DNA of 31,402 bases from Thermoleophilia bacterium (lineage in GTDB: Bacteria > Actinomycetota > Thermoleophilia > Gaiellales > Gaiellaceae). Shown here piece by piece: positions 1 through 7,352 of the stretch. Below the pieces are notes generated by a model. That model saw nothing but the letters and a program-made list of their open reading frames with translations, was not told where the DNA came from and did no database searches. The position numbers were made by a program, and so were the translations under genes. The stretch lies in the NCBI GenBank assembly GCA_016844515.1, contig JAERMP010000005.1, positions 1 to 31,402 of the forward strand. The letters run 5' to 3'. Within the stretch, counting starts at the first letter, position 1. The number at the start of each line of letters is the position of its first letter.

Positions 1-2
1 CC

Positions 3-920
3 TTCGCCTCCCGCTGGATCGGGCGCGGCGACAAGATCGCCGCCGACCAGGCCGCGGTCGACGCGATGCGGCTCATGCTCGACACGGTGAGCATGCGCGG
101 CGTCGTCGTGATCGGCGAGGGCGAGAAGGACGAGGCGCCGATGCTCTTCAACGGCGAGGAGGTGGGTGACGGCACCGGCCCCGAGGTCGACGTTGCCGTC
201 GATCCTCTGGAGGGAACGCGGCTCACTGCTCTCGGGATGCCGAACGCCATTGCCGTGATCGCCGTCTCCGAGCGCGGGACGATGTTCTTCCCGGGAGCAG
301 CGCTGTACATGGACAAGATCGCCGTCGGTGCCGAAGCGGCGGACGCGATCGACATCGACGCAACGCCAACCGAGAACCTCGAGCGCGTCGCCGCAGCCAA
401 GCAGTGCGACGTGAACGACCTCACCGTCGTCGTCCTCGAGCGCGACCGCCACGACGACCTCATCGCCGAGCTTCGCGCTGCTGGTGCGCGTGTGAACCTG
501 ATTCGCGACGGCGACGTCGCTCCTGCGATCGCCGCCGCGCAGGCGGGCACGGGGGTCGACCTCCTCATGGGAATCGGAGGGACGCCCGAGGGTGTGATCT
601 CGGCAGCCGCCATCAAGTGCCTCGGAGGCGCGATGCAGGGAAAGCTCTGGCCGCGAAACGACGACGAGCGCCAGAGCCTGATCGCAGGCGGCTTCGAGCT
701 TGACCGCGTGCTGACTGCCGACGACCTCGTTCAGGGTGACGACGTCTTCGTCGCCGCGACCGGTGTCACGAGCGGGGCGTTGCTGCGCGGCGTGCGTGTC
801 GTCGGCGACCGCGTGGAGACCGAGTCGATCGTGATGCGCTCGCGCTCGGGCACGTTCAGGCGGATCGTTGCCTCACACCCACTGACCAAGATTCAGAGCC
901 TGATGAAAGGAGCGCCCTGA
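3..920 (+). CDS. glpX: Class II fructose-1,6-bisphosphatase (GlpX), 5'-partial
   Basis: GlpX hydrolyses fructose-1,6-bisphosphate to fructose-6-phosphate in gluconeogenesis. The gene is cut by the window edge: the frame is open from base 3 (FASRWIGRGDKIAADQAAVDAM...), so the ATG at 66 is internal. The visible 305 residues carry the metal/substrate blocks of the family: GRGDK near the left edge, VVIGEGEKDEAPML, VDPLEGT, and the later GIGGTPEGVISAAA segment. Only roughly 15-30 N-terminal residues should be missing. The stop codon overlaps the ATG of the class I aldolase by one base (TGATG), so the two are translationally coupled and catalyse consecutive steps of the same pathway. Family assignment is secure. 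Confidence 0.95.
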   Translation, partial: FASRWIGRGDKIAADQAAVDAMRLMLDTVSMRGVVVIGEGEKDEAPMLFNGEEVGDGTGPEVDVAVDPLEGTRLTALGMPNAIAVIAVSERGTMFFPGAALYMDKIAVGAEAADAIDIDATPTENLERVAAAKQCDVNDLTVVVLERDRHDDLIAELRAAGARVNLIRDGDVAPAIAAAQAGTGVDLLMGIGGTPEGVISAAAIKCLGGAMQGKLWPRNDDERQSLIAGGFELDRVLTADDLVQGDDVFVAATGVTSGALLRGVRVVGDRVETESIVMRSRSGTFRRIVASHPLTKIQSLMKGAP

Positions 921-1942
921 TGGGAGCGCACGAGTTGCACGAGACAGCCCAGGCGATCGTCGCCGACCACAAGGGAATCCTTGCCGCCGATGAGAGCACC
1001 GGAACGATCAAGAAGCGGTTCGACTCGATCGGGGTCGAGTCGACCGAGGAAAGCCGGAGGTTCTACCGGCAGCTCCTCTTCACGGCGCCGGGGATGGAGG
1101 ACTCGATCGGAGGCGTGATCTTCTACGACGAGACGCTCCGTCAGAGCACCGACGACGGGACGCCGTTTGCCGAGGTGCTCGCTTCCAAGGGTGTCATCCC
1201 TGGAATCAAAGTCGACACCGGGGCTCACGATCAGGCCGGGTTCGCTGGCGAGAAGATCACCGAGGGGCTGGACGGATTGCGCGCCCGTCTCGAGGACTAC
1301 CGCGGCCTCGGCGCGCGCTTCGCGAAGTGGCGAGCGGTCATAACCATTGGTGACGGCATCCCCTCGGTCGCCTGCATTCGTGCAAATGCCCACGCGCTTG
1401 CGCGCTATGCAGCTCTCTGCCAAGAGGCCGGGATCGTCCCGATCGTCGAGCCCGAAGTCCTCATGGATGCGGACAACACGATCGAGCGCTGCTACGACGT
1501 GACCTCGCGCACGCTGAAGTGGACGTTTCACGAGCTGATCGTCCAAGGGGTGGATCTCCGCGGTGCGCTCCTCAAGCCGAACATGGTCATCTCCGGCAAG
1601 GGTTGCGCCACGCAGGCGTCGGCCGAGCAGATCGCCGAGCTGACGACCCAATGCTTCATGACGCACGTCCCCGCGGCAGTACCGGGAATCGTGTTCCTCT
1701 CCGGAGGTCAGTCGGAAGTCGAGGCGACCGAGAACCTGAACGCGATCAACCAGATCGGGGGGCCGTGGCCGCTCTCGTTCTCCTACGGCCGGGCGCTTCA
1801 GGCCTCTGCGCTGAAGGTATGGGCGGGCGACACTGAGAACACAGACGCGGCGCAAGCTGCGTTCGCACATCGCGCGCGCATGAACGCGCGTGCGGCCGCC
1901 GGCGAGTGGAGCGCGGGAATGGAGCAGCCGGTCGCGGCTTAG
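920..1942 (+). CDS. fda: Class I fructose-bisphosphate aldolase
   Basis: Schiff-base (class I) aldolase that interconverts fructose-1,6-bisphosphate with glyceraldehyde-3-phosphate and dihydroxyacetone phosphate. The 340-residue length fits the glycolytic-type family. Diagnostic segments are LAADESTGTIKKR near the N-terminus, GIKVDTGA, KWRAVI, EPEVLMD and LLKPNMV, whose lysine is the expected Schiff-base residue, followed by FLSGGQSE. The start is fixed by an AAAGGAG Shine-Dalgarno sequence at 905-911 and by the one-base overlap with glpX. Next to a GlpX phosphatase, the pair probably runs the fructose-bisphosphate node in both directions. No oddities seen. Confidence 0.95.
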   Translation: MGAHELHETAQAIVADHKGILAADESTGTIKKRFDSIGVESTEESRRFYRQLLFTAPGMEDSIGGVIFYDETLRQSTDDGTPFAEVLASKGVIPGIKVDTGAHDQAGFAGEKITEGLDGLRARLEDYRGLGARFAKWRAVITIGDGIPSVACIRANAHALARYAALCQEAGIVPIVEPEVLMDADNTIERCYDVTSRTLKWTFHELIVQGVDLRGALLKPNMVISGKGCATQASAEQIAELTTQCFMTHVPAAVPGIVFLSGGQSEVEATENLNAINQIGGPWPLSFSYGRALQASALKVWAGDTENTDAAQAAFAHRARMNARAAAGEWSAGMEQPVAA

Positions 1943-1960
1943 CCGGCCGAGCCGCGGCCC

Positions 1961-2485
1961 GTGGCCGTCGAGTCAGATCCAGTCGAGGAGCATCTCCTCG
2001 AATCTCTGAGGGCGCTCGCGTCGCCTTCGACGCCCGTCCCGGTGCCATCCGAGGCGGAGGCGATCTGGCAAGCGCAGGTGGACAGCCGGCAGGCGGACTA
2101 CGCCGCACGCTGGCTGGGGCAGCACGGCCGCACCTTCTACACGATCGGCTCTGCCGGTCACGAGTCGAACGCTGGCGTTGCGCTGGCACTGCGAATCGGT
2201 GACCCGGCGCTCCTGCACTACCGGTCGGGGGCGTTCTATCTCGCGCGGGCCGCGCAAGCCGGTATCGACGGAGTCCGCGACATCATGCTCGGTGTCGTCG
2301 CCGCAGCCGCAGAGCCGATCGCCGGTGGACGGCACAAAGTCTTCGGGAGGAGCGAGCTCTCGGTCATCCCCATGACGTCGACGATCGCGTCACACCTTCC
2401 CCGCGGGGTGGGTATGGCGCTGGCGATCGATCGAGCCACGCGCGCGACTCGATCGTCCTCTGCTCGTTCGGCGATGCTTCGGTGA
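1961..2485 (+). CDS. Fused E1 dehydrogenase, alpha-subunit N-terminal part (upstream of a frameshift)
   Basis: First part of a thiamine-diphosphate-dependent 2-oxoacid dehydrogenase E1, GTG start 18 bases after fda. The product shows the alpha-subunit entry motifs: RTFYTIGSAGHES, LLHYRSGAFY, and the start of the cofactor domain SHLPRGVGMALAID. After AIDRA the frame departs from the family (TRATRSSSARSAMLR, stop at 2483-2485), whereas the -1 frame reads HARDSIVLCSFGDASVNH, the expected ThDP motif. Adding one C to the CC at 2436-2437 (gag-cc-acg) restores RAHARDSIVL in a single frame. This is either a real inactivating deletion or a sequence error. The intact gene would be 1961-4068, about 700 residues. 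Confidence 0.8.
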   Translation: MAVESDPVEEHLLESLRALASPSTPVPVPSEAEAIWQAQVDSRQADYAARWLGQHGRTFYTIGSAGHESNAGVALALRIGDPALLHYRSGAFYLARAAQAGIDGVRDIMLGVVAAAAEPIAGGRHKVFGRSELSVIPMTSTIASHLPRGVGMALAIDRATRATRSSSARSAMLR

Positions 2486-4068
2486 ACCACGCGACCGCCC
2501 AGGCGGCGCTCAACACCGCCGCGCACTGTGCCTTCCAGCACCTGCCGCTGCCGCTCCTCTTCCTGTGCGAGGACAACGGCCTCGGGATCAGCGTGCAGAC
2601 GCCCGCCGGTTGGGTGGAGGCGATGCTCAGGTCACGCCCCGCGCTGCGCTACGAGTACGTGGACGGGAGCGATCCGGCCGAGGTGCTCGATGTCAGCCGT
2701 GACCTGGCCGGGTGGGTGCGAGACGAGCGGAAGCCGGCGGTGCTCCATCTCCGCACGGTTCGCTACCTGAGCCACGCGGGAGCCGACGCGGAGATCGCCT
2801 ACCGGACACCACAGGCCATTCGCGCCGACCTCGACCGAGATCCGCTCCTCGCCACCGCACGCTGGCTCGTCGCGTCGGGGAGGCACAGCGGTGACGAGCT
2901 CGCAGTCGACTACGAGGCGGCCCGTGAGCGCGTGCGGGCCCAGGCGCTGGAGGCGACGAAGCATGCGCAGATGACATCGGCGGAGCAGGTGATGAGCCCG
3001 CTCGCCCCAAGGTCTCCCGGTACGGTCGCGCTCCGTTCGGGCTCCGTTCGGCTCGCGGGCACGGAGCCCGTCACGCTGGCACAGGCGATCAACACCGGCC
3101 TCGCAGCCGTTCTCGAGCGGCACCCGGAGGTGCTCCTCTTCGGCGAGGACGTCGCGATCAAGGGAGGTGTCTACGGCGTGACGCGCGGGTTGCACGCGCG
3201 TTTCGGTGCCGGGCGGGTGTTCGACACGCTCCTCGACGAAACCTCGATCCTCGGACTCGCCCTGGGAGCAGCGGTCAGCGGATTCCTCCCGATTCCCGAG
3301 ATCCAGTACCTCGCGTATCTCCACAACGCGGAGGATCAGCTCCGCGGCGAGGCGTCGACCTTGCAGTTCTTCTCACAGGGCCAATACCGGAACGGGATGG
3401 TGATCCGGATCGCGGGCTACGGGTACCAGCGCGGCTTCGGCGGCCACTTCCACAACGACGACGCGGTCGGCGTCCTCCGGGACATCCCGGGGATCGTGAT
3501 CGCGTCCCCGTCAAGGCCGGAAGACGCCGCTTCCCTGCTCGTGACTTGCGCTGCCTCCGCCTCGGTAGATGGCAGCGTCTGCGTCTTCCTCGAGCCGATC
3601 GCCCTGTACCACGCTCGAGACCTCTACGAGGACGGCGACGACGCGTGGTGCGCTGCGCTGAACGACGCGCATGTTCCCGTGGGCGCGGCGCGCACGTACC
3701 TCGACGGCAGCGATCTCACGCTCGTGACGTGGGGGAACGGGCTTCACATGTCGCTCCGGGTCGCGCGCCGCCTCGCGGTGCGGGGCGTTTCCGCGCGGGT
3801 CGTGGATCTGCGCTGGCTCGCGCCGCTTCCCGTCACCGACATCCTCGCTGCTGCGCGCGCGACCGGACGCGTGCTCGTGGTCGACGAGACGAGACGCACG
3901 GGCGGCGTGTCCGAGGGCGTTCTCGCGGCGCTCGTTGACGCGGGATTCGACGGGCGGATGGCCCGGGTCGCGAGCAAGGACTCGTTCGTCCCGCTCGGCG
4001 ACGCCGCCCGACTCGTCCTCCTGTCGGAGGACGAGATCGAGGCAGCTGCGCTCCGGCTCGTTGGCTGA
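2482..4068 (+). CDS. Fused 2-oxoacid (branched-chain/pyruvate-type) dehydrogenase E1, alpha C-terminal plus beta domain
   Basis: Second part of the fused E1 alpha/beta dehydrogenase that decarboxylates a 2-oxoacid and passes the acyl group to a lipoyl E2. The nominal GTG at 2482 lies inside the ThDP motif (GDASVNHATA), so it is not a natural start. Residues 1-110 finish the alpha domain (LLFLCEDNGLGISVQTPAGW, then the LRTVRYLSHAGADAE region). A linker follows, then from about residue 195 the beta domain: VLLFGEDVAIKGGVYGVTRGL, DTLLDETSILGLALGAA, PIPEIQYLAYLHNAEDQLRGEA, and a C-terminal transketolase domain with VTWGNGLHMSLRVARRL and VVDLRWLAPLP. No E2 or E3 gene is visible nearby, so the substrate (branched-chain 2-oxoacid or pyruvate) is undecided. 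Confidence 0.85.
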   Translation: MNHATAQAALNTAAHCAFQHLPLPLLFLCEDNGLGISVQTPAGWVEAMLRSRPALRYEYVDGSDPAEVLDVSRDLAGWVRDERKPAVLHLRTVRYLSHAGADAEIAYRTPQAIRADLDRDPLLATARWLVASGRHSGDELAVDYEAARERVRAQALEATKHAQMTSAEQVMSPLAPRSPGTVALRSGSVRLAGTEPVTLAQAINTGLAAVLERHPEVLLFGEDVAIKGGVYGVTRGLHARFGAGRVFDTLLDETSILGLALGAAVSGFLPIPEIQYLAYLHNAEDQLRGEASTLQFFSQGQYRNGMVIRIAGYGYQRGFGGHFHNDDAVGVLRDIPGIVIASPSRPEDAASLLVTCAASASVDGSVCVFLEPIALYHARDLYEDGDDAWCAALNDAHVPVGAARTYLDGSDLTLVTWGNGLHMSLRVARRLAVRGVSARVVDLRWLAPLPVTDILAAARATGRVLVVDETRRTGGVSEGVLAALVDAGFDGRMARVASKDSFVPLGDAARLVLLSEDEIEAAALRLVG

Positions 4069-4073
4069 GGCTT

Positions 4074-4292
4074 AGATGATTGATGCCATGATCTTGCGCA
4101 TCCGGCTGCGCGATCTGGCGCGTCGGCGACGCTTCCGCCCGGGCGGAAGCCACGAAGCGGCTCCGCGCCGGGCGTGCGCTTCGCGACGGGAGAACGGCAC
4201 CGAGGCGTTGAGCATCGCCGCCGCTCTCCCGTCGCGCCCCCGAGCGGCCAGCTCACGCCCCGGAGTAGGCGATCTCATGGCATCAATCATCT
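4074..4292. repeat. Nested inverted-repeat element with 18-bp terminal arms
   Basis: This fills the gap between the convergent E1 and DUF1059 genes. An 18-bp perfect inverted repeat lies at 4074-4091 (AGATGATTGATGCCATGA) and 4275-4292. Inside are a perfect 20-nt palindrome at 4131-4150 (centre CCCGGG), a 7-bp hairpin at 4153-4159/4177-4183 (cgaagcg/cgcttcg), and a 12-bp inverted repeat at about 4182-4193/4225-4236 (cgcgacgggaga/tctcccgtcgcg). No transposase or convincing ORF lies inside. It could be a MITE-like or REP-derived element, a structured RNA, or an elaborate bidirectional terminator. Confidence 0.6.
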
Positions 4293-4299
4293 CGTTGCG

Positions 4300-4488
4300 C
4301 TATGCGGATGCGGGCTCGTCCCGCATCACGGACTTGACCTTCTCGATGACGTCGGGTGAGACCGTCTCGAGCCCGTGGGCCGACTTCGCGTGCTCCGCGA
4401 CCAGCTGGAGCGTCTCCTCCTCCGACTCGGCGCGAACCACGCCGTCGCAGTCGAAGCCCACGTCTCTGCAGTGAACGACCTTCGTCAC
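4300..4488 (-). CDS. DUF1059 small protein
   Basis: 62-residue protein of the DUF1059 family (predicted small metal-binding protein; no biochemical role known to me). The sequence reads TKVVHCRDVGFDCDGVVRAE, with the conserved cysteines in HCRDVGFDCDG, followed by a helical half (EEETLQLVAEHAKSAHG) and SPDVIEKVKSVMRDE. The GTG start at 4488 is supported by a strong AGGAGG sequence at 4492-4497 and overlaps the stop of the upstream GrpB-like fragment as GTGA, implying coupled translation. Downstream it runs straight into the inverted-repeat element, which may terminate its transcript. Confidence 0.8.
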   Translation of the reverse strand: MTKVVHCRDVGFDCDGVVRAESEEETLQLVAEHAKSAHGLETVSPDVIEKVKSVMRDEPASA

Positions 4489-4682
4489 GAGACCTCCTCG
4501 TTCGGGGGCATGAGTATCTCGCATCGAGCGCGCTCCATGATCTCCTCGACGACGGCGGACTTCGCGTCGGCGTAGTTCTGGACGTACTTCCAGTCCTTCG
4601 CCGCGAGGTCGCGCTTGGCGCGCTCGTAGAGATCCCGGTCCGCATCGTTCTCGCGCAGCCAGTCGCGGAAGTCGAGCATCAC
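4485..4682 (-). CDS. GrpB/UPF0157-like C-terminal fragment
   Basis: 65 codons (GTG at 4682, or ATG at 4679) whose product FRDWLRENDADRDLYERAKR...YADAKSAVVEEIMERA matches the C-terminal helices of GrpB (UPF0157) nucleotidyltransferase-like proteins. The family normally has about 110 more residues upstream with the catalytic fold; here an in-frame TAG (4689-4691) closes the frame and no other frame upstream resembles the missing part. There is no clear ribosome binding site. It is therefore probably the remnant of a truncated gene, though its GTGA overlap with DUF1059 may keep it transcribed and translated. Confidence 0.55.
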   Translation of the reverse strand: MMLDFRDWLRENDADRDLYERAKRDLAAKDWKYVQNYADAKSAVVEEIMERARCEILMPPNEEVS

Positions 4683-4863
4683 CGCGCACTACGGCGCGCT
4701 ACTCGACACCCTTGCGTCCTGTCGAAACGTGCTTGTCGAGCCTCGTCCAGCTCTTAGCTAGCCGAAGCGCAGGGGTCGCACGAGCCAGTGCCTTCGGATC
4801 GGTGCTACCCGCGGGGCGCATGAATCGACGCTCCGGGAGGCCAGGAGCAGGCGGCCAACAGCC

Positions 4864-4893
4864 ACGAAGCCCGGCCGAATGGCCGGGCTTCGT
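4864..4893. terminator. Strong hairpin terminator downstream of the amidase
   Basis: Perfect 13-bp stem, acgaagcccggcc (4864-4876), GAAT loop, ggccgggcttcgt (4881-4893), 19 bases beyond the amidase stop on the minus strand. The flanking T-run is weak on both strands, so it may act bidirectionally or with Rho. Confidence 0.7.
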
Positions 4894-4911
4894 TGTCTCC
4901 GCGACATGCCT

Positions 4912-6645
4912 CTACCGGAAGCGCACGACGAGATCGCGCTGACCCTGCGTCGCCTGCTGCCGCTGCGCCTGCGCCTGATCCGGCGGGTTTGGGGCGCCGG
5001 GGAACAGATCGTCGCCAATCGTCGGGATGAACTGCGGCGGGACGCGGACCTGCGTCGCCTGCTCGTAGTCGTAGGCGAAGCCGATCAGCTCGGGCTCCGA
5101 CCAGCCGCCGCCGATGAACGTGATGCCGACCGGCAGGCCTTCGATGTATCCGGCGGGGACGGTGATGTCGCCGTAGCCGGAGACGGCGGCTGCGGTGGAC
5201 GAGCCGACGAAGTACTCGAAGTGGCCGTCGAGGTCGCCCTCATTTGGGTCGTCGTTCGTCGGCCACGCCGGGCCGTTCGTCAGGGCGATGATCGCATCGA
5301 GGTCGTTCTCGGCCATGAGCTCGTCGATCGCGTCCTGGACCGGCGGCGTGACGCCGGCACGGATGTCGGCGCAATCCCCGTCCCGCCCGTTGGTCGCCTC
5401 GGCGAGCTCGAAGACGAGGTCGTTCCAGGGGCCCTCGAGCTCGGGATGGTCCTGGTTGAACTCGATCAGCTCGGCGAGGGTCTGCGGATACGGCTGGCCG
5501 GTCACTGGGTTCGTCCCGTCGACGTAGGTCTCGAGATACGTCGCGATGTCCGTCTTGAACTCGCACAGGAGCGCCGGGAACTCGCCGGCCGTCGCGGAGA
5601 GGTCGATGTCCATCCCCTCGACGACCGTGGCGCCCTCCGCCTCCAGGGCTTCGACGGCATCGTCGAGGATCGGCTCGATGACCGGGCCGGTCAGGTCACG
5701 ATCGACGAATGTTCCGGCCCGCCAGACGCCGATGCTAGCGCCCTTGAGCGCCTCGTCGTCGAGGAACTGGGTGTAGTCGGTGAAGGCGTTGCCGACCTGA
5801 TCGTCGGTCGCGGGGTCGTCGGTGTCGACGCCGGTCGCTGCGCCGAGGAGTACGGCAGCGTCGGTCACGTTGCGGGCCATCGGGCCGGCCGTGTCCTGGT
5901 CGGCGCTGATCGGGACGACGCCTGCGCGGCTCCACAACCCGAGTGTCGGCTTGATCCCGACGACGCCGTTGGCGCCGGACGGGCAGACGATCGAGCCGTC
6001 CGTCTCCGTGCCGACGGCCGCGACCGCGAGATCAGCAGCCGCGACGACGCCGGAGCCGGAGCTCGAGCCGCACGGGTTGCGATCGAGGACGTAGGGCATG
6101 TTCGTCTGGCCACCGATGCCGCTCCAGCCGCTCGACGACGGGCCGGACCGGAAGTTGGCCCACTCGGACAGGTTGGCCTTGCCGATGATGATCGCGCCGG
6201 CGGCCTTCAGCTGCTCCGCGATGAACGCGTCGTCGGGCGTGCTCCCGGCGAGTGCCCAGGAGCCGGCTGTCGTCGGCATGCCGGTGGTGTTGACGTTGTC
6301 CTTGACGATGATCGGGACGCCGAGCAGCGGGCGGTCGTCGCCGCCGCGGCGCGCCGCGTCGGCCGCGCGCGCGTCGGCGAGGGCCGTCGGGCTGACCGTG
6401 ATTACCGCGTTGAGCGTCGGGTTGAGCTGGCGGATGCGCCGGAGATAGAAGTTCGTCAGCTGGACTGAGTTCATCCGGCGCGAGTTCATCAACTCCTGGA
6501 GCTCCGGGATCGTCGTCGCGTCGACGTCAATACCGGCGACCTTGGTGTTCGTCGGGTTGCCGATCTGCGCCGCGGCGCCGGATACCCCGAGCAAGAGGGC
6601 CAACAGGGTCGTAAGAACAAGGGAACGCCGAAGTTGGCTGCTCAT
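4912..6645 (-). CDS. Secreted amidase-signature hydrolase (peptide-amidase-like)
   Basis: 577-residue amidase-signature enzyme that hydrolyses an amide bond with a Ser-cisSer-Lys triad. Lys115 lies in VPIIVKDN, the cis-serine about Ser194 in NPCGSSSGSG, and the nucleophile Ser218 in GTETDGSIVCPS. These spacings (79 and 103 from the lysine) equal those I recall for bacterial peptide amidase (Pam), and the flanking motifs NPCGSSSGS and DQDTAGPMAR also fit that subgroup. Residues 1-26 form a signal peptide (RRSLVLTTLLALLLGVSGAAAQ), so it acts outside the cytoplasm. The ATG at 6645 follows GGAGGT (6652-6657) with 6-nt spacing. A TAGACT -10-like box lies at 6714-6719 on this strand. The C-terminal 40 residues form a Gln/Pro-rich tail. 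The substrate (C-terminally amidated peptide or another amide) is not known. Confidence 0.9.
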   Translation of the reverse strand: MSSQLRRSLVLTTLLALLLGVSGAAAQIGNPTNTKVAGIDVDATTIPELQELMNSRRMNSVQLTNFYLRRIRQLNPTLNAVITVSPTALADARAADAARRGGDDRPLLGVPIIVKDNVNTTGMPTTAGSWALAGSTPDDAFIAEQLKAAGAIIIGKANLSEWANFRSGPSSSGWSGIGGQTNMPYVLDRNPCGSSSGSGVVAAADLAVAAVGTETDGSIVCPSGANGVVGIKPTLGLWSRAGVVPISADQDTAGPMARNVTDAAVLLGAATGVDTDDPATDDQVGNAFTDYTQFLDDEALKGASIGVWRAGTFVDRDLTGPVIEPILDDAVEALEAEGATVVEGMDIDLSATAGEFPALLCEFKTDIATYLETYVDGTNPVTGQPYPQTLAELIEFNQDHPELEGPWNDLVFELAEATNGRDGDCADIRAGVTPPVQDAIDELMAENDLDAIIALTNGPAWPTNDDPNEGDLDGHFEYFVGSSTAAAVSGYGDITVPAGYIEGLPVGITFIGGGWSEPELIGFAYDYEQATQVRVPPQFIPTIGDDLFPGAPNPPDQAQAQRQQATQGQRDLVVRFR

Positions 6646-6846
6646 CGCGTGACCTCCACGGGATCGGGGGTGGACGTTGGGATCGCAGGGCTGTGCCGGC
6701 GATCTGGGGCTGAAGTCTATAACCGTCCCGCTGTCAAGTCAGCGGGTGGTATCGATCACGCATCTCCGTCGCCCCCGCCTCCAACGCGATCGAAGCCACC
6801 TGATCGCTCTCCCTTCGCGCTGGCGCGCTGCTCGTGCGGGAGCGCC

Positions 6847-6852
6847 TACCAT
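6847..6852 (+). promoter_or_regulatory. -10 element (TACCAT) of leaderless AlbA_2 gene
   Basis: TACCAT ends 8 nt before the GTG at 6861, where the AlbA_2 coding frame can start; no Shine-Dalgarno sequence is present. Supports GTG 6861 over the upstream GTG 6834. Confidence 0.5.
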
Positions 6853-6860
6853 CGGCTGTC

Positions 6861-7352
6861 GTGGCGTCTCCTCTACGGAGTCCGGTCGTTCTCAACGGTG
6901 TTGTCTCTGCGGAGAAGATGCACGAGCTCCTCGCGCTCGAAGCGGAGTATCCCGAGCTTGACTTCAAGGAGAGGATCGAGCTCGCGACAACCGAGGGTCG
7001 CGTGGAGCTCGCGGCGGACGTCGGAGCCATGCAGGTCCGCGGTGGCTACGTCATCATCGGCGTCGACGGCAAGGGCACGCCATCCGGCGGTCTCGATGAT
7101 GTCGATGTTCGCCTATTCGATGAGGCGAATCTGCGCACGAAACTCCTCAAGTATCTGCCCGAACCGCTCCAACTTCGCAGTGCGGTGCACGATGTGCATG
7201 GACACACCGTCGCCGTCATCTTCGTGGGTCCGCATCCCTCCGGCTGCGCGTTCTTTCGCTCAGTCGGCCAGTACAAGAGGCGCGAGAAGTCGGTCGTGCG
7301 CTTCCGGAAAGGGGAGGTCTTCTGGCGTCATGGCCGAGTAGCGAGTTGCTGA
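6861..7352 (+). CDS. AlbA_2 (Schlafen-type) domain protein, N-terminal part
   Basis: N-terminal part of a protein with an AlbA_2 / Schlafen-type putative nucleic-acid-binding domain: EYPELDFKERIELA (family E-x-x-x-x-E/D-F-K), VELAADVGAMQVRGGYVIIGVD with the glycine turn, then the conserved end KYKRREKSVVRFRKGEVFWRHG. From there the frame reads RVASC and stops at 7352, whereas the -1 frame continues naturally as SSELLTQQGFEEIV. Adding one C to the CC at 7334-7335 gives RHGPSSELLTQ and a single protein of about 528 residues ending at 8449. Function is unknown; such domains occur in regulators and in defence-associated proteins, but nothing around it proves a defence role. Confidence 0.7.
   Translation: MASPLRSPVVLNGVVSAEKMHELLALEAEYPELDFKERIELATTEGRVELAADVGAMQVRGGYVIIGVDGKGTPSGGLDDVDVRLFDEANLRTKLLKYLPEPLQLRSAVHDVHGHTVAVIFVGPHPSGCAFFRSVGQYKRREKSVVRFRKGEVFWRHGRVASC

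Noticed and set aside
4879..6468. 529-codon open frame on the + strand opposite the amidase
   Set aside because: Arg/Asp/Val-rich mirror of a GC-rich gene with no family motifs; the minus-strand amidase has a signal peptide, triad and ribosome binding site.
6714..6737. TTGACA (6732-6737, minus) with TAGACT (6714-6719, minus) as a paired amidase promoter
   Set aside because: The spacer is only 12 bp, too short for a standard sigma-70 promoter; TAGACT alone is kept as a likely -10.
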